Assembly (NCBI GenBank): GCA_036927565.1
Contig: JAYESD010000004.1
Location: 164,831,697-164,895,696 of the forward strand
Length of the DNA stretch: 64,000 bases
Source of the DNA: Tuctoria greenei
Lineage: Eukaryota > Streptophyta > Magnoliopsida > Poales > Poaceae
Direction of reading: 5' to 3'
Shown: positions 21,851-34,358 of the stretch, piece after piece
How the letters are laid out: each line of letters opens with the position of its first letter
Numbering within the stretch: the stretch's first letter is position 1
The notes under the pieces: model-generated
The model's input: the letters and a program-made list of their open reading frames with translations, nothing else
The model's database searches: none
Told to the model about the DNA's origin: nothing
Program-made: the position numbers and the translations under genes

Positions 21851-22411
21851 GTTGCTCACCTCCGATCTGCGTATGATGTTTGGAAAGCTCAATGTGATTA
21901 CCACAAAGGATCCATCGTGATCAAGGAGGTAAGGCAAGACATGTTCAAAAAGTAGTACATGCACTTTGAGATGCAACCAGGTGAGTCCATTGATGACTTC
22001 TTTTCTCACTTTAATAAAATTCTCAACAACTTGAGTAGCGTCAATGTTAATTTTTCAGATGCTGAGAATGCTAGGAAATTACTAAGTGCATTAGACATGT
22101 CAATTTTTTAGATAAAAGTCACATCTATTCATGAATCTACTGTCATGAGTACACTTACTTTAGATATTCTATATTCTAAATTGAAAACTCATAAAATAGA
22201 CATAATTTCACGTAAGAACCCCAGCAAGTCTCTTGCATTTGTTTCTCAACGTGACATGCGTAGCCCAAACCAATCTTCATCTTGTGGAACATTTGCTTTG
22301 TCGTACTCTCTAACCCTTGAACGGATTGAAGAGTTTTCAGAGGAAAAACTTGCACTCATCTCTTCTCGGTTCAAAGCATTGCAAAATGTGAACTCAAACT
22401 TTGGCTCATAA
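21851..22411 (+). pseudogene. copia copy B gag fragment
   Basis: It aligns with copy A gag from about 7944 to 8495: an AYDVWKAQCDYH-like start, ESIDDFFSHFNKILNNL (frame near 21970-22040) and TLDILYSKLKTHKIDIISRK (22150-22205). It then diverges and ends with a stop at 22409. The zinc knuckle and coiled-coil extension of copy A are absent, so a deletion lies between gag and protease. An in-frame stop occurs near 22108. Confidence 0.75.
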
Positions 22412-22570
22412 ACCTGCTATTTTGTCTCAACTTTCGCGTGTTTTTCCTGCTCCATGTCGTATGACTCAGTACTGGATTCCTAAATGCCTTTTAACTAACC
22501 CTAGTATTGAGTCATCGATATATTGTGCTTCTATGTAGGTTAATCATTTGAGGAAGCAGAACATTTAGAT

Positions 22571-25500
22571 TGTCGATTCAGGTTGCTCACGCCATATGAC
22601 TGGTAACAAAGATTGGTTCTCCTCCCTCTCCTTTGTGTCACGTGTAGAGAATATTACTTTTGCCGATAATTTTTCAACTCCTATAATTGCTAAAGGATCA
22701 GTTAGAGCAAATAATGACTACACTTTGAAGGATGTGGCACTTGTTAAAAATTTGAAATATAACATTCTTTCCGTTTTACAATTGCTAGATGAAAATCTGG
22801 AAATTATTTCCTATAAAAATTGATGCAAGGTTGTAGATTCAAACAATGAGCTTATTTTAACATGTCTCGGTTTGAAAGAGTTTTTAAAGCTGATTTTGAT
22901 ATGTCATCCTCTAAGCATAGGTGTCTAGTTGCTAATGATTCAAAGGACTTATATTTTTTGCATCATAGACTTGGTCACATAGGCCTTGATCATCAAATGC
23001 GTGTTAGTGCTCTTGATCGCATACGTGGGCTGCCTAAGCTTAAAGGGGACAAAGAAATTGTTTGCTCTTCTTTTAGACATGCTAAGATGGTTACAGGTTC
23101 ACATGCTCCTCTCACAATGACCATGACAACTTAACTGGGTCAACTTTTGCACTTTGACACCGTAGGACCTTCACGTGTTCAATCCTTCGGAGCTAAATGG
23201 TATGTTCTTGTGATTGTTGATGACTATTCTAGATACTTTTGGGTTGACTTTATGGAATCTAAGAATGAAGATTTTAGTCACTTTATAACTTTATTTCTTA
23301 GATTATCAATTGATTACCAAGGATCTTTAAAAGCAATTAGAAGTGATAGCGGAACCGAGTTTAAAAATCAATCATTTGATAACTTTTGTGCTGAAAATGG
23401 AATAGATCACCAATTTTCTTCACCTTATGTACCTCAACAAAACGGTGTTGTAGAGAGAAAGAATAGAACCTTAGTTGAGATGGCTAGGACTATGCTTGAT
23501 GAATATCAAACTCCTACAAAATTTTGGGTAGATGCAATTGCAACCGATTGTTATGTCTCAAATCGTGTTTTCTTGCATGATAAGCTATGAAAAACACCAT
23601 ATGAGCTTCGGTTTGGTCATAGTCCTAGTGCGACACACTTTTGGGTCTTTGGTTGTAATTGCTTTGTTAAGAAACATGGTAATCTTGATCAATTTGAACC
23701 TAGATCATTTGATGGCAGGTTTCTTGGTTATCCATCTCATACTAGAGGCTACCGTGTGCTTTTACTTGACACTAACAAAAATTATGGAGGCTTGTGAGGT
23801 TTCTTTTGATGAAGCTGGACCAAGCACTAACTCTAATATTGCAGGTCCAGATCCATATCCACAGGGGGAGAGTATTTTCATCGAACAAGACGGAGAAGTG
23901 GTGTTGCTGCTCGAAAATTCAGAAGCAAATGATGTTGATCACGCTACTGATTTTGCACCACAACTAGCACCAAAAACAGCTGCAGCTGGTACAGATCGTC
24001 CTCAAGGCACAAGTTCTTCATCTATGATGAACATGAGGAATAAGGAGCTTGTGAAGTGTCTACTTCCCTCTGAATCCTCAAAAGTCATCCTCCACAACAA
24101 ATCATTGGGAGCTTGCACGAACGAGTTACACGGTTCAGGTTTTGTGATCCAAACTCTCACGCTCTTTCTGCTTCTGTTGCTTCTTTTGAACCCAATGATA
24201 TATCACACGCACTCACTAATGAATCTTGGATTATTGCCATGTAAGAAGAGTTAGAAAATTTTGAAAGAAATAATGTTTGGAAACTTGTATCTCCACCTCA
24301 AGGTCATACTCTAATTGGAACTAAATGGGTGTTTAAAAATAAACAAAGTGAGGATGGAGTTGCGATTAGGAATAAGATTAGGTTGGTTGCTCAAGGTTTC
24401 ACACAAGTTGAAGGTCTAGACTTTGATGAAAATTTTGCTTTTGTTGCTAGATTAGAAGCCATACGAATTTGTTAGCTTTTGCTGCATCTAAAGGTTTCAA
24501 GTTACATCGAATGGATGTTAAAAGTGCTTTTCTTAATGGCTACATAGATGAGGAGGTTCATATCAAACAACCACCGGGTTTTTAAAATCCAGATTTTCCT
24601 AATCATGTTTACAAACTGTCCAAAGCCTTGTACAATCTCAAACAAGCTCCTAGAGCATGGTATAATAGGTTAAAACATTCTTCCTTTAAAAGAGGTTTAC
24701 CATGGGAAAGGTTGATAAAACTCTTTTTGTGCTTAAGCATGGCAATGACTCATTGTTTGTTCAAGTGTATGTGGATGATATTTTCTTTGGTTGTGCTTCT
24801 CATGATCTTGTGTCCAAGTTTTTAGCTATGATGAGTTTGGAATTTGAAATGAGTATGATGGGATAACTCACATACTTTTGGGGCTACAAATCAAGCAAAC
24901 CAAAGAGGGTACTTTTGTGCATCAAATGAAGTATATGAAAGACATTAAGCATTTCAACATGGACAAAAGCAAGCCTCTTTGGACACCAATGGGTACAGTA
25001 ACGACACTTGAACTTGATGAAGATGGTGACCCGGTCGTTCAAAAAGAATATCGAAGAATGATCGGATCACTTTTGTACCTCACGGTATCAACACCAGACA
25101 TGCAATTCAGCGTATGTCTTTGTGCAACATTTCAAGCTTCCCCACTTCCTTCACATCATCAAGTTGTCAAATGGATTCTCAGGTACTTACATGGAACTCA
25201 AGAATTTGGCATTTTGCTTCTTTCTTCCTCAACTGTTACTTTGAAAGATTTTTTGGATGCGGATTTTGGGGGTTGTAGAATTGATAGGAAAAGTACTTCA
25301 GCGGCTTGTCATTTTATTTGTAATTCACTTGTTGCTTGGTCATCTAGAAAACAAAGTTCAGTTGCACAATCCACAGCCGAATCTAAATATGTAGCTGCTA
25401 GTAGCACATGATCACAAATTCTTTGGATTGTTCAAACACTTAAGGACTATGGGGTTTATCTAAATAGTATTCCACTGTTTTGTGATAACACTAGTGCCAT

Positions 25501-25720
25501 TTGCATTGCTAAAACCCCGTGGAACATTCAAGAACAAAGCACATTGACATTAGGTATCACTTTGTTCCTGATAATGTTGAAAAATGAAACATTGTGCTTC
25601 ACCATGTCGATATCGAACAACAATTGGCTGACATTTTTACAAAACATTTGGATTTCACTCGTTTTTCTTTCATTTGTAGTGAAATAGGGGTTATGCATTC
25701 TCATGGTTTAAATTGAGGGG
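22571..25720 (+). pseudogene. pol: copia copy B pol: protease, integrase, RT, RNase H (disrupted)
   Basis: Protease VDSGCSRHMTGNKDWF (about 22572-22620). Pre-integrase finger with LYFLHHRLGHIGLDH (about 22950). Integrase core with FDTVGPSRVQSFG, VDDYSRYFWV, AIRSDSGTEFKNQSFDNFC and PQQNGVVERKNRTLVEMART (23150-23490). Reverse transcriptase with NKIRLVAQGFTQVEGLDF (about 24370), RMDVKSAFLNGYIDEEV (about 24510) and YVDDIFFGCASHDLV (about 24770). RNase H with ADFGGCRIDRKSTSAACHFI (about 25260). Stops or frameshifts occur near 22821, 23132, 23588, 23796, 24252, 24470, 24583, 24690, 24863 and 25409. An Asn/Ser-rich linker lies at about 23820-24200. Confidence 0.8.
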
Positions 25721-26701
25721 GAGTTTCGAAACTTGGAAACTCTGTGTGTGAATCTGAATTTAAAATAATATGAGCATAGTATTTCATACATATATGACTT
25801 TGTGATTCCTTTTACATGCTGAAAGTTCTTACTACATTACTCATGTTATACAGTTTATAGTTTTTGCCATGACTAGTAATTGGAATAATTACTTAAACTA
25901 AATATGGTCATGATCGAACCTTCTTGCTATTTTGAACTTGTTGCATGTTCATAAGTGCTTTTAATAATAAAAAATAATCAATCAACTATTCACATGTGGA
26001 GCTTTTGACTATTAAGAGAATATGCATGCATGATACTTCTTATTTTGAGATGGCTTATCATTGCACTTAGATATGAACTTAGAAGAAGTTGTGTATGACT
26101 AAAATCATGTCCTTAAGCTTCTGATAGTCAAATGACATAGACTTAGTTTGGTTGGTTAGAATAAGGCAGATGTGGTATATAATCTCTTGCAAATATTATA
26201 TGATCAGATTTGTGCTTTAAATAATACAGAAAAATGAAAAATACAGCAACAAGTGTCATGCTTTAGGGTTTTGAAATATTTAAGTTTGTGAGATCATGAC
26301 TTGCTTAAATTGAAAATTACATTTGATCTCTAGTATAGCTTACACTACTTTATGTATTTCATTGATGTGATAGTGTAAGTTACTTGATAGTATGACTTGG
26401 ACGAGCTTTGTTTTATATGTATGTGTTATAATTTGCTCATAACAAATTAAAATTTATCTTTTGTACCTTGCTAAATACATTGAAAAGGGGGGAGAAATTG
26501 ATCTCACATTGCACACATTCACAAGTGTATTGACACGATTCTTCTCAGGGGGAGAATTTTTTGTTTTTCTTCTCATTTTATTTCTGATTTACAAAGGGGA
26601 GAAATATTTCGGGGAGAAAATTGTTTTCAAAACTTTTCAGGTGATTATGCCAATGTTAGGATTTTAAGTGGTGTTGCCAATGCATTCATCAAGGGGGAGA
26701 T
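25721..26701 (+). other. copia copy B 3' region with multiple polypurine tracts
   Basis: Noncoding. GGGGGAG or near-GGGGGAG tracts occur at about 25716, 26485, 26546, 26596 and 26692. The last, AAGGGGGAGAT, directly precedes the 3' LTR. Several such tracts upstream of the LTR are a known Sirevirus signature. Confidence 0.7.
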
Positions 26702-28455
26702 TGTGAGAACTATGTGTGCTGAATACATTGGCTATGATGATAAATAATGCCAAAACACCCTTTTAACGAGTTCCGACTCTAGGTCCAAGCTCCTGCAAGG
26801 TCCGACAATAGGTCCGACTTGTTTTGGGTAGCTCCGACAAGGTCTGATATAAGGTCCGATTTGCTTTGGATAGGTCTGACATATTTTGGCTAGGTCCAAC
26901 TTCTTTGTCTAGGTCCGACTAGCTTTGGTAAGCTCCGGCGCCAAGTCCAATTAGCTTTGGTAAGCTTCGGCTCTAGGTCCGACTAGTTTTGGTAAGCTCC
27001 GGCGCTAGCTCCTGCTAGCTTTCGTAATCTCCATCTCAAGGTCCTGTTAGCTTTGGCAAGGTCTGGTGCTAGATTGCAATGGTTCGGCTTTTAACTTGCA
27101 ATGTTTTGAACTAGATTTTTGAATTATGGAAAGCTTGCTTAGTGTTTCTTTACTATGTTTTTGGTGTATTTTGGTTGTTATGGCTGATATAATTTTGCTA
27201 TGGTTTGCAACATCCTTATGTGGGGTGCTCACGTAAGGTGTTGTGGTTATCGAAATTAATGAGAGTCAAGTCGAGGATTTGTGCTTGGAAGTATTGGTTG
27301 TTTACTCATGTTCAGGTGTTGCTTGAGTTCAAGACCTGGCTGGTGATGGGATCCATTGAACTAGTCTTAGGGAGAAGATGATGTTCAACAACCAAGTTCA
27401 GTAGGAATTGTGGTTCAGTTGATCGGAAGGTTGCGCAACACGTTTGAGTCAATAAGAATGCATATGAAGGAATAGTGGACGTCATTGGAAGATGTTTGCA
27501 CGTGTGCATTGAGTGCATGGACGTGGTTGCATGGTTCCAAGGCGTGATGAAGAGATGTGGATGTGAAAAGTTGGTCGGAAAGGTCCAACCGATTAGGTTA
27601 TGGATTGAGGCTACGGCTGAGTCGGGTCTGACTCAAATATGGTAAGATTTTAGTTGGTTATGATAGGATTTCGTAATGAGCACGAAGTTGAGTTGTTTTT
27701 AGGAATGTGGGATACATTCTAAGGTGTTTGGAAGTCTAAAGATTGCTTCTATATGCGTATAGAAGAGTCTTGAGCAGTTATGAAAAGTTTCGGTAGAAAC
27801 TGAGTAGGATACGAGTCCTAGTTAGGATTGGGTTGGCATAAGGGCATGGTTATATAAGCAAGGGAGGCCAGAGCTCGTATTGCACGAATTTTTGGCCTGT
27901 TCCTCTTGTGTTCTATTGAATAAAGATCATAGTTTTAAGGAACTTTTGTGCCTTGTTTGTCCAACTTGTTTCAGACAAGTTTTTCTCGTCGAGTTTCTGC
28001 ATAGCACTACCTTGCTTAGGTGGATTTGTCATAACTCGAGTTTTACAGATCCAATTGACATGATTCTTTTTGAGTTCTCTTCACAACTTGATTATATATC
28101 ATCTGTAAAAATTTAACGCTCATTGGATTTGTGGTTTCTGATCTACACGAGTTTCTTTGCAGTGTTGTAAATCTGATTTTCCTAGGTAGAACAGATTGAC
28201 TTTTATTCGATGTTTCGATCTTAACTTGAGTTTTTTATTTCGTATTTTCATGATTCTCGTTGTGATGTCTTCGTGACTTGATTATCCTCAATCTATACTG
28301 GTTTTTTCATAGTTTATCACGTTAGATTAGTCGCACACATGATTTCTTTAACAGATTAATTTTCGGCCGAGTATTTTTCATTGCTTCCGTTAAAAAAGTT
28401 ATAATCTACCATTCACCCCCCTCTGGTAACTTTTCACATTCTCTTAGATCATACA
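26702..28455 (+). repeat. Sirevirus 3' LTR (copy B)
   Basis: It starts TGTGAGAACTATGTGTGCTG after the AAGGGGGAGAT tract and ends near ATCATACA. A tract of about 300 bp (26765-27075) is built from imperfect repeats of roughly 30 bp that alternate AGGTCCGACTAGCTTTGGTA and AGCTCCGGCGCT-type blocks. The 5' LTR of copy A has only a few units. A likely TATA box, TATATAAG, is at 27851-27858. Confidence 0.8.
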
Positions 28456-29208
28456 CTCCCGTCCCTTGCCACCTCGCCGTGGTCGAGGCCGCAGCCCACC
28501 ATGATGCCTCCCGCCACGCGCGGGTCCCCTTCGGAGCCCGACCCTCCCCGAGCGCCGCCTCCTATCCCCGAGCCCCGCTGCCTCCCTACGTCCATTTCCT
28601 CTCGGATACGTTAAGGTGAAATCCCTATTGTTACTTGTTATTTTGCCCTTATGGTCATTTACAAGTTAATTAATGATTGATTACGATGATTACTTGTTGA
28701 TATTGTCACACTAATATGATTATGTGAGCTTGATTAAATGTATATGTGAGTTGAATGTATATGCGAATTGAATGTATATGCGAGTTGATATTGTCACACT
28801 AATATGTATATGTCACAGTAATATTCACACAATGCAAGTTAAATTAGCAATGGTTAACATGTATATGTAAGCTTTATTGTAAGTTGATAATTTAACTTGT
28901 ACTAATTTAAGGTGTGATAATTGAACTTGTACATCATGTGGCTTAATTAACAATAATCTATGCAACTTTGAATGTTTAGTTCGGAGATTTTGTATGTTGA
29001 TTAATGTATTATGGCATACGTGCGTTAATGCATCTTACGCCTCAACCTGACACGGCACACATTAAATGCGTACGTGTCGTAAAAGACGATTCTAGTCGAA
29101 ACGTATGCGTTAAGATGAGCACGAAGGCATACGGCGACAATGAGGACGACCAAATACCTGCTTGTGGACGATGGACCCGAACTTCAAACTTTCAACTCTG
29201 ACCATCTG

Positions 29209-29210
<2 letters not shown>

Positions 29211-29252
<42 letters not shown>
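29211..29252. repeat. (CT)n microsatellite
   Basis: About 41 bp of nearly pure CT dinucleotide repeat lies upstream of the CACTA transposase remnant. Confidence 0.95.
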
Positions 29253-29255
<3 letters not shown>

Positions 29256-29469
29256 CTTTCCTTCTCTCATAAATGACTGAATAATGAAAATGATCAATGT
29301 AACCTATAGAAATTCGATTACCCGTTCTGAATCAGCACATTTCACATGCGATAGGCATGTGAGGCGTGCAGGTTCGGAATTGTCCCTTTGTGGATCCTCA
29401 TGTTGCTGGTGATCCTCATGTTGCTGGTTCGGAATATGTTGTTTCACATATTTTGCTGGTGATCCTCAT

Positions 29470-31300
29470 GTTGCAAAGTGTCCGTGTACCAAGTGCTAGA
29501 ATCATCGGCATTTGTCTAAGTCTGAAATAGAGCTACACCTTTGCAAGTATGAATTTATGTCTGACTATCTAGTGTGGCACGAGCATGGCGAGGTGAATAA
29601 TGCTAGTGAGTTAGATGGAAATGAGGATGACGGTCGGATGGTTGATATGATGATGGACATTGGCAGAGAGTACGAAGAAGAGTCACAACCTGAGGAGGTG
29701 CAAAAGTTTTTCAAGCTTCTTGCTGCCTCAGATGAAAAAGTGTATGAGAGCACCAATGTGATCGTTTTGCAGGCGGTCACACGACTTATGGCATTGAAGT
29801 CAAAGTTCAATTTTGCAAACAATTGCTACAATGGTATAATGAAGCTAGCAAGTTATCTCCTCCAGTCAAATCATTAGATGCCGACATACATATGCCATTC
29901 TAAGAAGTTGTTGGCTGGTCTGTGCATGAATTATGAGAAGATTGATGCGTGCAAGAATAGTTGTATGCTATTTGGGAAGGAACACAAGAACGATACTCAT
30001 TGTATGCAATACAAATCATCTAGATATGTGAAGGTTATAAACAATGATGGAGAGGAAATAACTACAGAAGTACCTATCAAACAGCTTTGGTACATGTCTA
30101 TCAATTCAAGGCTTAAGCGGTTGTTTCTGTGCCAAGAAACAACGAAACAGATGAGATGACATTCTGAAGGGATACGTGAAAGCAATGACAAAGATATTAT
30201 GACACACCCTTCAGATGGCACGGCTTGGCAAGCTCTAGACTGTTTTGATCTGGAGTTTGCAAGAGATCCTAGAAATGTTCGTCTTGGATTGTCAACAGAT
30301 GGTTTCACTCCTTTCAGCACAAGTAGCAGCCCGTAGTCCTGTTGACCTATTTTTATCATTCCTTACAACCTTCCTCCCAAAATGTGCATGAAATAAGGAT
30401 ACATATTCCTCGAGGTCATCATTCCTTGTCCGAAACATCCTGGAAAGAAAATCAATGTGTTTATGCAACCGTTGATTGAGGAGCCGAAAGAGTTATGGCA
30501 AGGTGTCAAGGCGTATGACAGTCATCTTAAATGTGAATTTACCTTACGTGTCGCATATCTATGGTCAATACATGATTTGTTGGCATATGATATTTAGCCT
30601 TGTTGTTGTGTCCACGGACAATTGTGTTGGCCCATATATATGACTGACACCGATACCATCAAGTTGAAGTATGGAAAAAAGTCAGCTTCTTTGAATGTCA
30701 TCGACGATTCCTTCCTTAAACCCATCCTTTCAGGAGCAATACACAATCATTCCGAAAAGGCATAAGATTTATAAAAGGACCACCTCCTCGATTGACAAAC
30801 GAACAGGAAATGACATGGCATGCAAAGTTAAAAGAGTCCGCAGAAGGTATGTTGCAGTACTTGTCTCATGGTACTACCGGATCTCAGTTCGGTATGTTGC
30901 AACAGTCTCAGTTTGGCCCAATGTTGCAGGTACATATGTCTGTTTTATTCAAGATTGAATAATGCTTACCATAATATGTGTTACATTAATTAACTTAATA
31001 TTATTAATTGATGCAGTTCTTACCTCAAGGTGGCATTGGATCGCAGCTCGATACTCCTCGTGCTCCTGTGGGTCCCTCATCACAGGTATAGTGCATGTCT
31101 TATTAATTCAAGTTGCAATACAAAATAGTAATCATATTTTTCAAAGGGTTCCAAGAGTGGTTAGACATATTTTCCATCTCCTCAAGGATTTATGTCGATG
31201 TTGACCGCAAATCATCTAGGATGGCCACCATATCCGAGTGTTTTCCCGCTGCTGTCCTTAGGTCCGATGCAACCTCAACCATCAACACCTTCACTCGCAG
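29470..31300 (+). pseudogene. TNP2-type CACTA transposase remnant
   Basis: A Transpos_assoc domain remnant: CPCTKC near 29482, then HLCKYEFMSDYLVWHEHGEV (about 29525-29592). The open frame runs to 29877 with an acidic stretch. TNP2 follows in the next frame: a KIDACKNSCMLFGKEHKNDT block (29938-30000) replaces the usual HACVNHCILYRKEH type. Then LWYMSINSRLKRLFLCQET (30088-30145) and, after a stop, ARDPRNVRLGLSTDGFTPF (about 30258-30315) and FMQPLIEEPKELWQGV (about 30460-30508) remain recognisable. Many stops and frameshifts make it non-functional. The intact-looking counterpart for comparison is at 50718-54123. Confidence 0.75.
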
Positions 31301-31859
31301 TGGTACGACTTGAATCGCTAGTTCTCATGAATCCTTATACATAATCTACTTACTTCTGTGAGTCTTCTTATAACATATAATTCAACTATTGAATTTACTG
31401 ATTTAGACTTGTGAATTGTAAGTACCAATGTAAACTTTACTTGTACTTGTTTATTGCATGATTCCCGTCAAGGAACACCTGATGCGTTTGATTGTTTCCT
31501 CGATTTGAACAGTGGAGGTGCAGGTGCGACAGACGGAGGTGCGAGTGGCCGAGGTGGGAGTTGCGGAGGCGGGAGTGGTGGAGGTGAGAGTGGTGGAGCT
31601 TTGGATAATAGTTGAACTAATGTGGTTTCTGTTTGCACTTGTGCATAAATTAGAGACATGTGAACTTGTGATTGTAACCTATGTGAACTTGATTTATTTG
31701 AAGTTGCTGTATGTCAACTTGTTGTATGTGGTTTCTGTTTGCTGCTGTTGGTGCTGCTAGTGCTATAATTTTGTTGTATTGCGGCTGTTGGTGCTGCTGT
31801 ATGCAGCTGGAGGCTCCCCAGTCACTGAGGAAAGAAATAAGGCATATTTTATAAAGAAA

Positions 31860-32288
31860 ACATTTATAATTGTTGGTTTTTGTACTGGCCGGCAGTTATA
31901 ACGGCCTTAAAGCCATCGGCTGCGTTGTGTTAACTGGCGGTTATAGGCGTTAGAGGCGTTGGCCAACGACCACAGCCGACGGTCATAAAGGTCTTAAAGC
32001 CGTCGGCTGCCTGGTACAGACCGGCGGCGATAGACTTAAAGTTGTCGGTCCAGCAGACCGACGGTTATAAGGCCTTGTAAAGGCGTCGGTGGTCCACCGA
32101 CGAGTCAAAACCGACGAGTCATAAGAATTAAAGACGTCGATACTGACGATCTTATGAGTTAATTACATCAACTTTATGTAATCTGCTATAATCATCGGTG
32201 CACTGACAGACATAAGTTATTACTGTCCGGCTACAGTATGTAACCGACGGTTATAAGGCCGACGACCTTTCACTCGATTCCTGTAGTG
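31860..32288. repeat. subterminal repeats and right end of the decayed CACTA element
   Basis: Repeated units of the form ACCGACGGTTATAAGGCC / GGCCTTAAAGCCGTCGG occur in both orientations from about 31880 to 32270. The element ends CCTGTAGTG at 32288. The interval 31300-31860 holds no gene. A Gly/Val-rich frame at 31512-31620 is low complexity. Confidence 0.75.
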
Positions 32289-33194
32289 GTTTTACTAGTA
32301 TAGCTCAGCAAGAGTCAACGACGACTATGTCAGTGAGTCTCCTAGCCCCTCTCATAATATGTCTTAGGGTTAGGGTTTCGGGGCTATGAGATTTTGGGTT
32401 AGGGATTCAAATCCTCTTTCTTAGTTCTTAATTTGAGATTTAATTCTTGATTATGAGTTTAATTCGAGTCACTAATAAAATTTTATTTGAACTTGATTTA
32501 AAATCTTTGAGTTTGATTCTCGGTTTGAATCTGAAAACCCCTAGTCTTTGATCTGAGTGTTTGGTTCGAATTCATGTGGTCTGATTCTAAATCAGAGTGC
32601 GGATTCGAAACCCTAATTCTCCTCCTTCCAGTCTTCTATGGAATCAGATTTAATCAATACTTAATCAAACCAGCCCCAGATGAACCAAAGCAATTAGGAT
32701 GGCCCTGGTACCATTGATACAAAATTTTGTTTATGATATTCTTATTACAAATTGGTCCCTCAGGTTAGGTCAAGCAGTAAGAAAATCAATCGAACATTAA
32801 GCCCTAACATCTAATCATCAAGAACGTGATTAGACATAGGGGTTTGAGAGTCAGGCACACCTGCGTTTGACGAGAAGAAGGCCGCCATGGTGGTGATTCT
32901 GGCGTTGGTGTGGGATGCCGAAGATGTGGATGAAGGTGCAGGGAGTCCTTCCTCTCACTTGTCTCTCAATTAGCTCGGATCACTTAGGTTTTGGGTGTTT
33001 TTGAGCAAAATCACTTAGATCACCTGATGCCCAAAACCCACTGCTTATATAGAATGAGAGGAGGTGAGATGAGGCCTCCGAACAGATTCGTTTGGACGTG
33101 TCCCGATCAGAACATGTGAGGGAGTTCATAGAAGGTTGACTCGGTTACAATCATAAACAACTCCTACTTAACTCACGTGACCACAATTCCAACA
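32289..33194 (-). mobile_element. minus-strand copia end: LTR plus primer-binding site and short internal stretch
   Basis: On the minus strand an LTR starts TGTTGGAATTGTGG at 33194, has TATATAAGC at about 33043-33051, and ends TTTTGTATCA at 32715 (480 bp). ATGGTACCAGGGCC (32714-32701) follows. It resembles the copia Met-tRNA primer site TGGTATCAGAGCC with two changes. The adjoining 32289-32700 is likely internal sequence with no coding seen. The element was apparently cut at the CACTA end. Confidence 0.5.
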
Positions 33195-34111
33195 TAAAAA
33201 TCATCAAAGTAAGTTTGAAATTCGGATGTATTCCATAATGCAATTAACATATATACGCTGTATCATTTATTTACTGCTCAGTACCCATTCGTGCAGCTCC
33301 AGTCAAACCTTCGTACAGTTTCTGATTTTTTTTGCAGACATAAATGAAGGGAATAATTTTTGGATTGCATGGGGCAGCTAACAAACTTGCCACCTGAAAT
33401 CTTCTAAAAAAGCAGTTGTTCCACATCCACGATGGCAAGGTGAGGAATGTTACGTTGGCATTTATATGTATATACTGCAAAATTCTTAGTGACTTCTTGG
33501 TTCCGCTGCATATATAAGCGAAATTACAAGAAGCATGGTTGTTTTCATGCAACAAATTCTGATTTTTTTTTCTTCCGAATAGCACATAGAATAATGTTTA
33601 ATGTTGTCGTCGCTCAATTAATTTGTGAACTAGCTGTCGACAAAAAAAAATTGAGTAGAACGTTGTAGTTAGCTGTCGATGCCACTGGGAACAGTATTTC
33701 TTTTCTTATCTGTCACAACAAAAATGGGCTAATAGTGGATCAAATGCTGTTATTCACCATATAACTAACTTGTTATCTTTGTATGTACCATCCAAAAGAT
33801 AGTTTACTGGAAATATATGGTGTGATCAACTGAATTAATGAAAACCGGCCATTTCTCTGTGCGGGTATCTATTTTCGTAGTGCTCCTGAATAGCAGTGTG
33901 CATCTTTTTATCATTTGTCACAACATTGGAAGTGGTCAAACGCATTTGTGATTTTTAGATTTTTGGAAATATATTTATGATGGCATATTGGATCTGCACT
34001 TACTCCCATTTCTTACTTTTATTGTTCACTATTTGCTAATACTTTTTTTTCTTGCAGAATACTAACACTTGGACGCCACAAGAGTATGATTGCTAGTCTC
34101 TACTAAAAGGG
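33195..34111. other. no gene recognised
   Basis: AT-rich sequence with scattered short frames and splice-like signals (for example TTTTTTTTGCAG at 33326-33337 and TTTTTCTTGCAG near 34046). It could be a degraded gene fragment, but no protein family is recognisable. Confidence 0.4.
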
Positions 34112-34321
34112 TTATGGTGTTTATACCCATAGTTGTAAGTCAAATTAAGATTTTACCTTAGTAAATTAGGATTTATGATTTTACCCGACCAATTTCAAAA
34201 TGAAACCAAAGTATAATCCTACTTCATTAAGGTAACAGTGTTAAATACTAGAAGAAAAGATGGAAACATCCTTATCTTGTTAACATATTGATGACTTAAA
34301 TCAGTAGTGTTTTAGAACAAC

Positions 34322-34358
<37 letters not shown>

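Larger units (their letters stand above)
21851..28455 (+). mobile_element. Sirevirus-type copia element, copy B (5' part missing)
   Basis: It starts abruptly inside gag at 21851, at the position equivalent to about 7944 in copy A. It continues through gag, protease, integrase, reverse transcriptase and RNase H, a 980-bp 3' region with repeated GGGGGAG tracts, and a 3' LTR at 26702-28455. It is the same family as copy A. The coding region carries many frameshifts and stops. Its 5' LTR and gag start were lost at the junction with the truncated Athila LTR. Confidence 0.8.
28456..32288 (+). mobile_element. decayed CACTA (En/Spm) transposon
   Basis: A TNP2-type transposase remnant (29470-31300) is followed by subterminal repeats and a 3' terminus reading TTCCTGTAGTG (ends 32288), the reverse complement of a CACTACAGGAA terminus. 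The left terminus is not visible. The sequence right after the copia LTR (28456-28630) is a GC-rich leader-like stretch, followed by AT-rich sequence without genes to 29470. The left part was probably removed, so I give the copia edge as the boundary. Confidence 0.65.

Noticed and set aside
32364..32384. Telomere-like TTAGGG repeats
   Set aside because: Only about two adjacent units (TTAGGGTTAGGG), far too short for an interstitial telomere.
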